Of a stretch of 64,000 nt of DNA, positions 36,703 through 45,287 are shown piece by piece. The stretch lies in NCBI RefSeq assembly GCF_001295265.1, contig NZ_LJOD01000006.1, positions 124,001 to 188,000 of the forward strand. Direction: 5' to 3'. A model generated the notes under the pieces. That model had not been told where the DNA came from. It worked only from the letters and a program-made list of their open reading frames with translations, and searched no databases. Position 1 is the stretch's first letter. Every line of letters starts with the position of its first letter. Made by a program: the position numbers and the translations under genes. The stretch comes from Chryseobacterium indologenes (GTDB lineage Bacteria; Bacteroidota; Bacteroidia; Flavobacteriales; Weeksellaceae).

Positions 36703-36773
36703 ATAAATTTTTAGCGATCTTAGTTTATATCAATATCGGATTTCTGTATTCACAAAGTTGTATTATTATTTAA
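36690..36773 (+). pseudogene. Truncated copy of the 34123 immunity-like gene
   Basis: MGTLNKFLAILVYINIGFLY and seven more codons match the start of the protein encoded at 34123 (offset 2567), then end at TAA. Only the signal peptide is left. Confidence 0.7.
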
Positions 36774-36896
36774 GAAAGAAGACATGTTGATATGATTAAA
36801 AATGGATATATCTCAGGTGGAGCAAATTTTACATCTTCTAATGGAGAATTTGTTAAAGGAGGTATAAAACATATTTATATTTGGGAACTAAATTAG
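36774..36896 (+). pseudogene. Second displaced toxin-tail-like fragment
   Basis: An open frame after the TAA at 36771 gives HVDMIKNGYISGGANF, GEFVKGG and ends HIYIWELN. The IWEL ending echoes the lipoprotein C-terminus (YWIWEL), and an immunity-like gene starts 5 bases later at 36902. It is probably the last part of another toxin variant whose upstream sequence is lost. Confidence 0.45.
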
Positions 36897-36901
36897 AAAC
36901 T

Positions 36902-37414
36902 ATGAGAAAAATAACATTAATACTATTTCTATTATCATCTTTTGGGTTAATTGCTCAGAATAATATTTACGAAGTAAAAAAAACAGATATAAAATTTGGA
37001 AAGTATAAGTATACGTTAGAATATGAGTATAATTATCAGCCTGAAGGGAAATTCAACTCTTTTTCTGAAGTTCTAATAAGAGATAACAGAAAGCAATACA
37101 TTGGCTCTTTTGTTTATCAATTAAAAAAAAGTACTGAAATGCGTATAAGTCCACATAACCCTCCTCCAATTCAGATTGAAAATAGGATTGTACAAAGTTA
37201 TGATTCATCTTATGATGAAAAAAAAGAACAAATAATTGTCACAACCTATTATTATGACGAAGAAGAACCAAAAGAAAAAGAAGTAAAAACGCTGCAACAA
37301 GGCAAAAAGGGTTTTTTCTATGTTAAAGAAAAACAAATTTTTTTCAAAAATGGGGAAAGAAAAGAAGAAAAGAATCTACCAGAGAAAATAGATTTTTATA
37401 AAATTCCATTTTAA
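36902..37414 (+). CDS. Small secreted immunity-like protein (intact copy of a duplicated gene)
   Basis: ATG at 36902 starts a signal peptide (MRKITLILFLLSSFGLIAQ); an upstream TTG at 36881 is less likely. The 170-residue protein is highly charged and repetitive in its second half (YDSSYDEKKEQIIVTTYYYDEEEPKEKE, KKGFFYVKEKQIFFKNGERKEEK). Residues from about 52 onward are duplicated at 34622-34979 with the same end point. The -FFKNGE- stretch resembles MORN-like toxin-antitoxin repeat proteins but is too short to assign. By position after a toxin-tail fragment it is probably an orphan immunity protein. Confidence 0.65.
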   Translation: MRKITLILFLLSSFGLIAQNNIYEVKKTDIKFGKYKYTLEYEYNYQPEGKFNSFSEVLIRDNRKQYIGSFVYQLKKSTEMRISPHNPPPIQIENRIVQSYDSSYDEKKEQIIVTTYYYDEEEPKEKEVKTLQQGKKGFFYVKEKQIFFKNGERKEEKNLPEKIDFYKIPF

Positions 37415-37467
37415 AATATGTTGACAGTGAGGCCTTCCCCCTTTTTTACATTAACAGTATATTAGTT

Positions 37468-37876
37468 ATGGGAATTATAAAAAATAGAATACCTATACTT
37501 TTATTATTGATGAATATCAATATTTACCCGCAAATAATAGAAGTTAAAAAGAGTGATTCTGTTGTATTAAGAAATACAAATAGTAAAAATGAATACTATG
37601 TTACTTTAATTAATAAAGAAAATATTACATATAATAAAAGCAACGGATTTAAATATGATACTATTCCCCATATAAAAACAGTCATAAAATGTAAGGAATG
37701 TAAAGAAGAATCTTACGGATTTTTTATAAAAAAGAATAAAAAAGAATAAGAAAAAGCAAGGCTCTATTTGTACTCTTGAAGAATTTTTTAAAGATAGAAC
37801 AGGCTTTAATTTTGGAATAGGTTATTTTTTAATTGATGGTCATTATTATAAAAACCTGGGGATGCCAATAGAATAA
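37468..37876 (+). pseudogene. Frameshifted paralogue of the 34123 immunity-like gene
   Basis: The first frame (93 codons from 37468) has a signal peptide (MGIIKNRIPILLLLMNINIY) and the family motif IEVKKSDSVVL with NEYY. At the A6 run 37738-37743 the coding continues one frame over as GSICTLEEFFKDRTGFNFG and ends with YFLIDGHYYKNL, the counterpart of FLIDNKFYKYI in the protein encoded at 34123. Restoring the run gives about 135 residues. A homopolymer slip this late could be recent, or a read error. Confidence 0.65.
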
Positions 37877-37928
37877 TTTGAACTAACTTTTGTAAAAAAG
37901 AAGAGAAGTAAATAGAAAACAGGATATA

Positions 37929-37952
37929 GGTCCGGCCTCAGCCGGGCCTTTT
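37929..37952 (+). terminator. Right-border terminator of the toxin locus
   Basis: GGTCCGGC/GCCGGGCC with a CTCA loop and T4, preceded by AGGATATA. It closely matches the hairpin at 32161. Confidence 0.85.
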
Positions 37953-37959
37953 CGTTAAT

Positions 37960-38286
37960 TTATTTAGATGGAATGATTTTCTTTTCTTCCGGTTTTTGTT
38001 TTTCAGGAATAATAACGTTTAAGATCTTATATTTAGATGTGTCTATCTTGGGCTCTTTTAATGCCAGATAAAGAGAAGTATCAGGCTTTACAGTAAGGAT
38101 TTTATACAGGTCTTTATATTCTTTTTTAGAGGTTGCGTTCAGTTTTTCAACGGACAGGACCTCCAGCTTTCCCTGTTTCAAGATCTTAAGAGTATCTGTT
38201 TTGGGCAGAAGAGGCAGTTGTTTGTCGGTTTTTTGGGCAGAAACTCCTGCTGAAATTAGAAGGAAAGGAAATAATAAGGCTTTCAT
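37960..38286 (-). CDS. Small exported protein of unknown function
   Basis: The 108-residue protein has a signal peptide (MKALLFPFLLISAGVSAQ) and a Lys/Pro-rich mature part (LKILKQGKLEVLSVEKL, KILTVKPDTSLYLALKEP, EKQKPEEKKIIPSK). The DTLKIL and DTSKYKILNV stretches look like an internal imperfect repeat. No family is recognised. It is convergent with the toxin locus, from which the terminator at 37929 separates it, and has its own short upstream region. Confidence 0.7.
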   Translation of the reverse strand: MKALLFPFLLISAGVSAQKTDKQLPLLPKTDTLKILKQGKLEVLSVEKLNATSKKEYKDLYKILTVKPDTSLYLALKEPKIDTSKYKILNVIIPEKQKPEEKKIIPSK

Positions 38287-38469
38287 GTGTTGTAATTTTA
38301 AATTAAAATATTAAGTTTCCGTTATCCGGGAACTTCCTGATATTATAAGACAACTCATGACTTCATCCTATTACATTATCTGATAAAAAAGAATAAGGGG
38401 GGGAGATCATAATGTCCTGAAAACCTTAAGAGAATTAAGCCTGATAAATTTAAATATGCTTTTTCAGGT

Positions 38470-38937
38470 TTATCTGATAGGCAGCCTTGAAATGGAATTA
38501 ATTTTTCTGTCTTTATCTAATCTGAATTCAAAATAATACTCTGCATTGCTTTTCAGATCCTCAAAAAAGAGTTGCTGCAACCGGAGCTGATCTGTAAAAT
38601 ATTTAAAATCACCGGACAGCTGCAATCGGGCATCAACAGATGAGACACATTGAACATCATATAGGGCTTCGCAATGTTCATTATTTCCATGAACATCACT
38701 TACAGATGCTGTTCCGGTGACGATTGAAGCACAACGGAAGACCAGTGTAATATTTTTGGCTTCTTTTTTCAGTCGTATATCTGTGGCACTAATGATAGTA
38801 TCTGTCTTTATTGCTTTTTCACAGGCACATGGTTCTTGCCGGAAAAAATTATCATTGTTAAGAGTGTGGTTTCTGTTCTGTTCTTTATTGCATGCAGAAA
38901 GCATTAAAATCAATACTGCAGATGTTATTATTTTCAT
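38470..38937 (-). CDS. Small lipoprotein of unknown function
   Basis: The 155-residue protein has a lipobox (MLSAC, Cys16), then a Cys-containing region (QEPCACEKA, VFRCAS, EHCEALYDVQC) that may form disulfides, and a charged C-terminus. No family is recognised. It lies downstream of the acyl-CoA dehydrogenase gene but behind a terminator, so it is probably transcribed separately. Confidence 0.75.
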   Translation of the reverse strand: MKIITSAVLILMLSACNKEQNRNHTLNNDNFFRQEPCACEKAIKTDTIISATDIRLKKEAKNITLVFRCASIVTGTASVSDVHGNNEHCEALYDVQCVSSVDARLQLSGDFKYFTDQLRLQQLFFEDLKSNAEYYFEFRLDKDRKINSISRLPIR

Positions 38938-38996
38938 ACGTCTTCTTTAGAATAGTACAACAAGATACCGTTTTTTTCTGTTGATATTCAATAAAA

Positions 38997-39024
38997 AAAG
39001 CGCCTCAGAAAGGTGAGACGCTTT
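38997..39024 (-). terminator. Terminator of the beta-oxidation operon
   Basis: An AAAGCGCCTCA/TGAGACGCTTT stem (one mismatch), with a minus-strand T tract, 22 bases after the acyl-CoA dehydrogenase stop. Confidence 0.8.
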
Positions 39025-39046
39025 AATCAAATTTATGTATAAAAGA

Positions 39047-40825
39047 CTAATAAGCTCCTTTTTCGATATAATGAGCAGCCACTTTTTCAGTGAGTGCCAC
39101 TACATTCGGGTGGTTGGTATATTTCGTGAATCTTCTTAATCCTGAAAGCATCATTCTCTGCTCATCTCCTTCAGCGAAAGAAACAATTCCTTCTTTAGCT
39201 GCAACAATAATCTTTTCAACAGCTTTATAAAGGTTAAGCTGTGCCATAGCCGCTTCTACAGAGTCCGGAGCAAAGTGCTTTTCAGCTCTTAAAACTGCAG
39301 ATTCTGCCATATAGATCTGGTTAAGGATCTCGGATGCATTCAATAATAAGTGCTGCTGTTTTTCAATATCCATCATATATTTCTGAAGCGCTGCTCCGGA
39401 AACCATAAGGAATACTTTCTTAAGGTTAGCAATGATTGATTTTTCCTCACTCATAAATTCAGAATAATCAGGAACCTCAAATGAAGGAATTCCCATTAAT
39501 TCTTTGCTGATAGCCATTGCCGGAGACAACAAGTCAAGTTCTCCCTTCATTGCTCTTTTAATAAGCATTCCAACCGCTAATAACCTGTTGATTTCATTGG
39601 TTCCTTCATAAATTCTGGAAATTCTTGAATCTCTCCATGCTGCTTCCATTGGAGTATCTTCAGAGAATCCCATACCTCCGTAAACCTGGATACCTTCATC
39701 TGCTGTATGCTGAGCAAGATCTGAAACGAAAACTTTAAGAATTGAACATTCTACTGCAAATTCCTCAACTCCTTTAAGCTCTGCTGCCTGATGATCCATT
39801 CCTCCGGCTACAAGCTCATCAATTTTATCCTGAATGTTTTTAGCTGCTCTGTAGGATCCTGCCTCACTAACGAAAACTCCGGTTGCCATTTCTGCAATTT
39901 TCTTTCTGATGGCTCCAAAAGTAGAAATAGAAACTCCAAACTGTTTTCTTTCATTAGAATACTGGATAGAGTGATTTAAAATTCTTCTCTGTGCATCAAG
40001 ACATGCAGCTGCTAATTTGATACGGCCAACGTTTAAAGCGTTTAGTGCAATCTTGAACCCGTTGTTTCTTTCTCCCAGTAGGTTTTCCACTGGAACCTTC
40101 ATATCATTGAAGAAAACCTGACGGGTAGAGGAGGCACGGATACCTAATTTATGCTCTTCTTCCCCAAAGGTAAGGCTTTCAGGATTTTCAAGCTCAGATC
40201 TGTTGATAACGAAACCGGTGATGTTTTTGTCATCATCAATCTTAGCAAACAGGGTGAATGTATCAGCAAAACCTGCATTGGAGATCCACATTTTCTGCCC
40301 GTTGATGATATAATGTTTTCCATCTTCAGAAAGTTTCGCTCTTGTTTTTCCGGAGTTCGCATCCGAACCTGCATCCGGCTCAGTTAAGCAATAAGCCCCG
40401 AATTTTGCTCCTGTTGCAAGGTCCGGAAGGTATTTATTCTTCTGCTCTTCAGTTCCGTAAAGAACAATAGGAAGGGTCCCGATTCCGGTGTGTGCCCCGT
40501 AAGCAGTTGCCAATGAACCTGTAACTCCTGAAATATAATCGCAGGCAAGCATTGTAGTTACAAAGCCCATTCCAAGACCTCCGTATTCTTCAGGAACAGC
40601 AATCCCAAGCATTCCCATTTCACCAAGCTTACGCATGGTTTCTTCAGTAAAGGCGTAGTCTTTCTTTTCAAAACGCTCTTTCTGAGGAACTACTTCTCTG
40701 TCTATAAATTCTTTCGCAGAATCACGAAGCATTTTTTGTTCTTCATTTAATTCTTCAATACTGAAGATTTCGTTTGCAGGAATTTCTTTGATTAGGAATT
40801 CTCCACCCTTAAGTATATTGCTCAT
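39047..40825 (-). CDS. Acyl-CoA dehydrogenase
   Basis: The 592-residue flavoprotein catalyses the first step of beta-oxidation, making trans-2-enoyl-CoA from acyl-CoA. Seen are the N-terminal helical domain, the FAD/substrate motif YCLTEPDAGSDA, the KMWISNAGFAD beta domain, RKQFG, and QVYGGMGFSEDTPME followed by YEGTNEINR with the catalytic glutamate. About 170 extra C-terminal residues make it longer than medium-chain enzymes and like very-long-chain (VLCAD-type) enzymes. It is the last gene of the marR-fadB-thiolase run on the minus strand. Two A+T-rich repeats separate it from the thiolase gene. Confidence 0.95.
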   Translation of the reverse strand: MSNILKGGEFLIKEIPANEIFSIEELNEEQKMLRDSAKEFIDREVVPQKERFEKKDYAFTEETMRKLGEMGMLGIAVPEEYGGLGMGFVTTMLACDYISGVTGSLATAYGAHTGIGTLPIVLYGTEEQKNKYLPDLATGAKFGAYCLTEPDAGSDANSGKTRAKLSEDGKHYIINGQKMWISNAGFADTFTLFAKIDDDKNITGFVINRSELENPESLTFGEEEHKLGIRASSTRQVFFNDMKVPVENLLGERNNGFKIALNALNVGRIKLAAACLDAQRRILNHSIQYSNERKQFGVSISTFGAIRKKIAEMATGVFVSEAGSYRAAKNIQDKIDELVAGGMDHQAAELKGVEEFAVECSILKVFVSDLAQHTADEGIQVYGGMGFSEDTPMEAAWRDSRISRIYEGTNEINRLLAVGMLIKRAMKGELDLLSPAMAISKELMGIPSFEVPDYSEFMSEEKSIIANLKKVFLMVSGAALQKYMMDIEKQQHLLLNASEILNQIYMAESAVLRAEKHFAPDSVEAAMAQLNLYKAVEKIIVAAKEGIVSFAEGDEQRMMLSGLRRFTKYTNHPNVVALTEKVAAHYIEKGAY

Positions 40826-40837
40826 TTGTTATTATTT

Positions 40838-41000
40838 TAAATTTTAGATTATAAATTTTTAAATTAGATTTTGTCGTTATAAATTTTCAGATGATGTTTT
40901 AATGATTTTAGTCAAAATATTAATAATCATTTCTATTTCTTTTTATTTGGATCAAATTGTCTTGTTTGAAACTCATCTAAAATTTATAATTTAAAATCTA
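40838..41000. repeat. A+T-rich imperfect inverted repeat pair
   Basis: The ends (about 40838-40875 and 40976-41000) are built from TTTAAATTATAAATTTTAGA-like words in opposite orientation, with ~100 bases between them. No coding frame is seen. They look like a repeat family common between genes in this group. Confidence 0.4.
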
Positions 41001-41007
41001 TAATTAA

Positions 41008-42186
41008 TTAAAGTAGTTCAAAAATAGAAGCCGCTCCCTGGCCCGTTCCCACACACATAGAAACCATTCCGTATTTGTTGCCGCGTCTTCTCATTTCGTC
41101 AAGAAGCTGAACGGTAAGTTTGGTTCCGGTACATCCAAGCGGGTGGCCCAGAGCAATCGCTCCTCCGTTTACGTTCAGGATATCAGGATTTAAGCCTAAT
41201 TCTTTTTTAATTGCAACCGATTGAGAAGCGAAAGCTTCGTTAAGCTCAATCAGATCAATGTCTTTTAGTTCTAAACCAGCCTGTTTTAATGCCTTTGGAA
41301 TAGCGTAGATTGGACCCATTCCCATGATTCTCGGCTCAAGGCCTGCAGCAGCATAAGCCACTAATCTTGCCTCCGGCTGTAATCCTAACTCTTTTACCAT
41401 TTCTTCGCTCATTACCATTACGAAAGCAGCTCCGTCACTCATTTGAGATGAGTTTCCGGCTGTAACGCTCCCCCCGTTGGCGAATACAGGTTTTAATTTT
41501 GCCAGACCTGCCAGCGAAGTATCTGCCCTTGGTCCTTCATCTACTGAAAAATCAAACTTTTTAGTCTGCATTTTCTGATTTTCATCTAAGAAGTTATATT
41601 CTACAGGAATAGGAACAATCTGATTGGCAAATTTCCCTTCTGCGTTGGCTTTTAAAGCTTTCATATGAGATTCAAAAGCAAACTGATCCTGCTCTTCTCT
41701 TGTAATGTGATATTGTTTAGCTACTTCTTCAGCTGTATAGCCCATTCCCCAGTAGTAATCAGGGTTTGTTTTTGCAATATCCGTTTCGGGAACCGGCTTA
41801 TAACCACCCATCGGAATATAAGACATAGATTCTGTACCTCCCGCGATAATACAGTCGGCCATCCCTGCCTGGATTTTCGCTGAAGCAATAGCAATTGCTT
41901 CACTTCCTGATGCACAGTATCTGTTTACTGTTACTCCCGGAACTTTATCTGTATTTAACCCCATTAGAGAGATCAGACGGGCAACATTAAGCCCCTGCTC
42001 AGCTTCAGGCATTGCATTTCCTACAATAAGGTCATCAATTCTGTTTTTATCTAATTGCGGAAGCTCTGCCATTAATTTTTCAATAACGGTAGCTGCCATT
42101 ACGTCAGGACGTGTAAAGCGTAGGGAACCTTTTGGTGCTTTTCCTACTGCTGATCTGAATCCTTTTACGATGTATGCTGTTTTCAT
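41008..42186 (-). CDS. Acetyl-CoA C-acyltransferase (3-ketoacyl-CoA thiolase)
   Basis: The 392-residue thiolase cleaves 3-ketoacyl-CoA with CoA in the last step of beta-oxidation. The acyl-accepting Cys91 is in VNRYCASGSEAIA, His348 in GGAIALGHPLG and Cys378 in SMCVGTGQG. The NEAFASQS loop is present. It lies between a REP transposase and the acyl-CoA dehydrogenase gene, all on the minus strand. Together with the bifunctional hydratase/dehydrogenase at 42840 it completes the pathway. Confidence 0.95.
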   Translation of the reverse strand: MKTAYIVKGFRSAVGKAPKGSLRFTRPDVMAATVIEKLMAELPQLDKNRIDDLIVGNAMPEAEQGLNVARLISLMGLNTDKVPGVTVNRYCASGSEAIAIASAKIQAGMADCIIAGGTESMSYIPMGGYKPVPETDIAKTNPDYYWGMGYTAEEVAKQYHITREEQDQFAFESHMKALKANAEGKFANQIVPIPVEYNFLDENQKMQTKKFDFSVDEGPRADTSLAGLAKLKPVFANGGSVTAGNSSQMSDGAAFVMVMSEEMVKELGLQPEARLVAYAAAGLEPRIMGMGPIYAIPKALKQAGLELKDIDLIELNEAFASQSVAIKKELGLNPDILNVNGGAIALGHPLGCTGTKLTVQLLDEMRRRGNKYGMVSMCVGTGQGAASIFELL

Positions 42187-42222
42187 TTTTTTTGTTTAAT
42201 TAAATTGTTGTAAGAATTTTTT

Positions 42223-42243
42223 GCCTCGTGGAGGTCAACTGTT
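42223..42243 (-). repeat. REP-like unit 1
   Basis: A CCTC-GTG-GAGG hairpin is followed by TCAACTGTT, a diverged version of the unit at 42271. Confidence 0.55.
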
Positions 42244-42270
42244 CATAGATATTTGTTGTTGCATCTTTGT

Positions 42271-42297
42271 GGAGCTCCATAGGAGCGACCTGTTAAT
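42271..42297 (-). repeat. REP-like unit 2
   Basis: A GCTCC-ATA-GGAGC hairpin is followed by GACCTGTTAAT. It contains the stop codon of the transposase gene. Confidence 0.75.
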
Positions 42298-42757
42298 CAT
42301 TAATCCATTCAAATAAATATTTTGGATCATGTTCTATCTCAAATTTTGACATAAAATCCAGGTATTCTTCTCTAAAAGTTTTCTTTTTATGATGTTCTTC
42401 CTGATTTAAAATATATTTTACAACAGAATCAACACTGCTTTTAGAATAAGAAAAAGCTCCGTACCCTTCCTGCCAATTGAATTTTCCATTGATCCATCCT
42501 TTTTCATTGATGAATTTTGAAGAACCCGCTTTAATATCTCTTACTAAATCTGAAACCGAAAGTGTCGGATTCATACTTACAAGAATATGGACATGGTCAG
42601 GCATTGCAAAAACTGCGAATAATTTTTGATTTCTGTTGCAGGCAATACCAGTGATGTATTTATGTAATTCCTCTCTGTTTTCTTTTGAAATCAGATTCTG
42701 TCTTCCTTTTACGGCGAAAACAATTTGAATATAAATCTGAGTGTAGGTGTTTGCCAT
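42293..42757 (-). CDS. REP-associated tyrosine transposase (IS200/IS605-like, RAYT)
   Basis: The 154-residue protein is a Y1 HUH transposase. The HUH metal site is MPDHVHILV (His55, His57) and the catalytic tyrosine is probably Tyr115 in VVKYILNQEEHH, a pattern typical of RAYTs. RAYTs nick single-stranded REP hairpins and are domesticated, usually single-copy genes. Four REP-like hairpins flank it, two on each side, in inverted orientation, and its stop codon lies in one of them. It sits within the beta-oxidation gene run, between the fadB-like and thiolase genes, on the same strand. Confidence 0.9.
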   Translation of the reverse strand: MANTYTQIYIQIVFAVKGRQNLISKENREELHKYITGIACNRNQKLFAVFAMPDHVHILVSMNPTLSVSDLVRDIKAGSSKFINEKGWINGKFNWQEGYGAFSYSKSSVDSVVKYILNQEEHHKKKTFREEYLDFMSKFEIEHDPKYLFEWIND

Positions 42758-42759
42758 AC

Positions 42760-42785
42760 ATTAACAGGTCGCCTCTACGAGGCTC
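42760..42785 (+). repeat. REP-like unit 3 (inverted)
   Basis: ATTAACAGGTC followed by a GCCTC-TAC-GAGGC hairpin, the mirror image of units 1 and 2 on the other side of the transposase gene. Confidence 0.75.
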
Positions 42786-42809
42786 TACAAAATTGTATAT
42801 TACTCATCT

Positions 42810-42836
42810 ATTAACAGTTCGCTCCTATGGAGCTCC
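42810..42836 (+). repeat. REP-like unit 4 (inverted)
   Basis: ATTAACAGTTC followed by GCTCC-TAT-GGAGC. The hairpin has the same sequence as unit 2. Confidence 0.75.
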
Positions 42837-42839
42837 CCG

Positions 42840-45233
42840 TTAGTTTCTCAAGGGTTTCCCGTTTTGCAACATATATTGGATTCTTTCCAGAGTTTTTCTT
42901 TCACCACAAAGCTGAAGGAATGTTTCTCTTTCAAGGTTCAGTAGATACTGTTCCGTTACAACTGTTGGTTCGGATAGATTTCCACCTACCATCACGTTGG
43001 CCAGTTTATCAGCAATTTTCTTATCGTGTTCAGAGATGTAATTTCCGGTAAGCATCTGGTCGGTTCCTACGTAGAACATTCCTAATGCATCTTTACCAAG
43101 AACTTTTACTTTTTGCTCGATAGGTTGGGTATAGCCTTGTTCTGCCAATAGTTTTGCTACCTTTTTGGCTTCGGCAATCTGTCTGTTTTTGCTTATGGAG
43201 ACAATATCTTTACCTTTTTCAAGGATTCCCATATCGTAGGCTTCATAGGCTGATGTGGCTACTTTACCCATAGCAATATTCATGAAGGCATCACGAAGCC
43301 TGTTATTTTTAACGTCATCGTTGTGGAATTCTCTGGAAGTTCTTAAAGTAAGTTCTTTTGTTCCGCCGCCTCCGGGAATTACGCCAACACCTGTTTCTAC
43401 AAGTCCTATATATGTTTCTGCTGCTGCAACTACCCGGTCAGCGTGCATCGTCATTTCACATCCGCCCCCTAAAGTCATTCCGTGAGGAGCAACGACAACA
43501 GGAATAGAGGAGTAGCGTACTCTCATCATGGATTTCTGGAAGTAAGCGATCGCCATATTCAGATCGTCCCAATCCTGTTCAATAGCCATCATGAGAATCA
43601 TGGCAAGGTTAGCTCCTACAGAGAAGTTTGCCCCTTGGTTTCCTACTACTAATCCGTCATATTCTTTTTCTGCTAAATCAATAGCTCTGTTAAGCCCATC
43701 TAAAACTTCGCCTCCAAGTGAATTCATTTTTGACCGGATTTCAAAGTTGATGATTCCGTCACCAAGATCTTCAATTGCGGCTCCTGAATTACTCCAAAGC
43801 GTTTTGTTTTTTCTGATATTATCGAGGATAATAAAAGCGTCCTGTCCCGGAATTTTGTTGTATTCTCCTGAATTTTTATCAACATAAATGCTTTGCCCTT
43901 CTTCATTTACTTTATAGAAAGTCTCAACATTTTTTACCCAGTCTGAAACTTCATATCCTGCATCTTTAGCCAGTTCAATACCTTTTTGAACACCTACGGC
44001 ATCCCAGATTTCAAATGGTCCGTTTTCCCATCCGAAACCGGCTCTCATGGCATCGTCAATTTTATAAACTTCGTCAGAAATTTCAGGAACTTTATGCGAA
44101 ACATAGGCGAATAGTGCTCCTAAAGACTTTCTGTAAAGTTCACCGGCTTTATCTTTACCGCCAATCAGTACTTTGAATCTGTCAATGGGTTTATCAATAG
44201 CTTTTGTTAACTCCAGGGTAGGAAAAGAAGATTTTCCCTGAAGTTCATATTCTAAGGTATCAAGATTTAATCCGTGAATTTCAGATTTTCCTTCTGCATT
44301 TTTAACTTTTTTATAGAATCCCTGTTCTGTTTTTGAGCCCAGCCATTTGTTATCCATCATTTTCTGGATGTAATCAGGAAGAGCAAACACATCATTGAAA
44401 TCGTTTGCTTCGGCACCGCTTTGGCGTACACCATTCGCTACCATTACTAAGGTGTCAAGACCTACAACGTCAGCGGTTCTGAATGTAGCAGATTTAGGAC
44501 GTCCAATCACAGGACCAGTCAGTTTATCAACGTCAGAAACAGTAAGACCCAGTTTTTGTACGTTGTGAAGAAGATCCATCATAGAGAATACTCCAATTCT
44601 GTTGGCGATGAATGCTGGAGTATCTTTAGCCAGAACGGTTGTTTTGCCTAAAAATTTTGCTCCGTAGTTCATATAAAAATCTATGATTTCCGGATCTGTA
44701 TCATTGGTAGGGATAATTTCAAGAAGAGGAAGGTACCTTACCGGATTGAAAAAGTGAGTTCCTGCGAAATATTTTTTGAAATCTTCGCTTCTTCCTTCCG
44801 TCAGCAGATGGATTGGAATTCCGGATGTATTGGAAGAAATTAATGTTCCCGTTTTTCTGAACTGTTCAATTTTTTCGTAAACCGATTTTTTGATGTCAAG
44901 TCTTTCAACTACAACTTCAATAATCCAGTCTGTATTTTTGATTTTCTGAAGATCATCATCAAAGTTTCCTATCTTTATTCTGTCTGCAAATTTTGGAGAA
45001 TAAAGGAGTGCCGGACTCGCTTTTTTTAGTTTTTCAAAGTTTTCAGCAGCAATTCTGTTTCTTACTGCCTTATCATCTTTGGTCAAACCTTTTTTCTGCT
45101 CAGCTTCAGTCAGTTCAAAAGGGACGATATCCAAAAGTGCCACTTCCACGCCGATATTGGCAAAGTGTGCTGCAATACCGCTCCCCATAATTCCTGAACC
45201 AAGAACCGTTACATGTTTGATTCTTCTTTTCAT
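42840..45233 (-). CDS. 3-hydroxyacyl-CoA dehydrogenase / enoyl-CoA hydratase (FadB/FadJ-like)
   Basis: Met at 45233 (MKRRIKHVTVLGSG) is preferred over the frame's first Met at 45263 because it directly precedes the NAD-binding fold. The ~797-residue protein has the dehydrogenase first (GSGIMGSGIAAHFAN, SSNTSGIPI, GTHFFNPVRYLPLLEI, RPKSATFRTADVVGLD). The hydratase/isomerase domain comes last (GANFSVGANLA, HGMTLGGGCEM, GLVETGVGVIPGGGG). This order is opposite to E. coli FadB. It performs the middle two steps of beta-oxidation. A MarR gene lies 54 bases upstream in the same orientation. Confidence 0.94.
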   Translation of the reverse strand: MKRRIKHVTVLGSGIMGSGIAAHFANIGVEVALLDIVPFELTEAEQKKGLTKDDKAVRNRIAAENFEKLKKASPALLYSPKFADRIKIGNFDDDLQKIKNTDWIIEVVVERLDIKKSVYEKIEQFRKTGTLISSNTSGIPIHLLTEGRSEDFKKYFAGTHFFNPVRYLPLLEIIPTNDTDPEIIDFYMNYGAKFLGKTTVLAKDTPAFIANRIGVFSMMDLLHNVQKLGLTVSDVDKLTGPVIGRPKSATFRTADVVGLDTLVMVANGVRQSGAEANDFNDVFALPDYIQKMMDNKWLGSKTEQGFYKKVKNAEGKSEIHGLNLDTLEYELQGKSSFPTLELTKAIDKPIDRFKVLIGGKDKAGELYRKSLGALFAYVSHKVPEISDEVYKIDDAMRAGFGWENGPFEIWDAVGVQKGIELAKDAGYEVSDWVKNVETFYKVNEEGQSIYVDKNSGEYNKIPGQDAFIILDNIRKNKTLWSNSGAAIEDLGDGIINFEIRSKMNSLGGEVLDGLNRAIDLAEKEYDGLVVGNQGANFSVGANLAMILMMAIEQDWDDLNMAIAYFQKSMMRVRYSSIPVVVAPHGMTLGGGCEMTMHADRVVAAAETYIGLVETGVGVIPGGGGTKELTLRTSREFHNDDVKNNRLRDAFMNIAMGKVATSAYEAYDMGILEKGKDIVSISKNRQIAEAKKVAKLLAEQGYTQPIEQKVKVLGKDALGMFYVGTDQMLTGNYISEHDKKIADKLANVMVGGNLSEPTVVTEQYLLNLERETFLQLCGERKTLERIQYMLQNGKPLRN

Positions 45234-45287
45234 ATGTAAATTTTTATTGTTTCTAAAGGTCATATAACCTTGTGGTGATATGATCGC

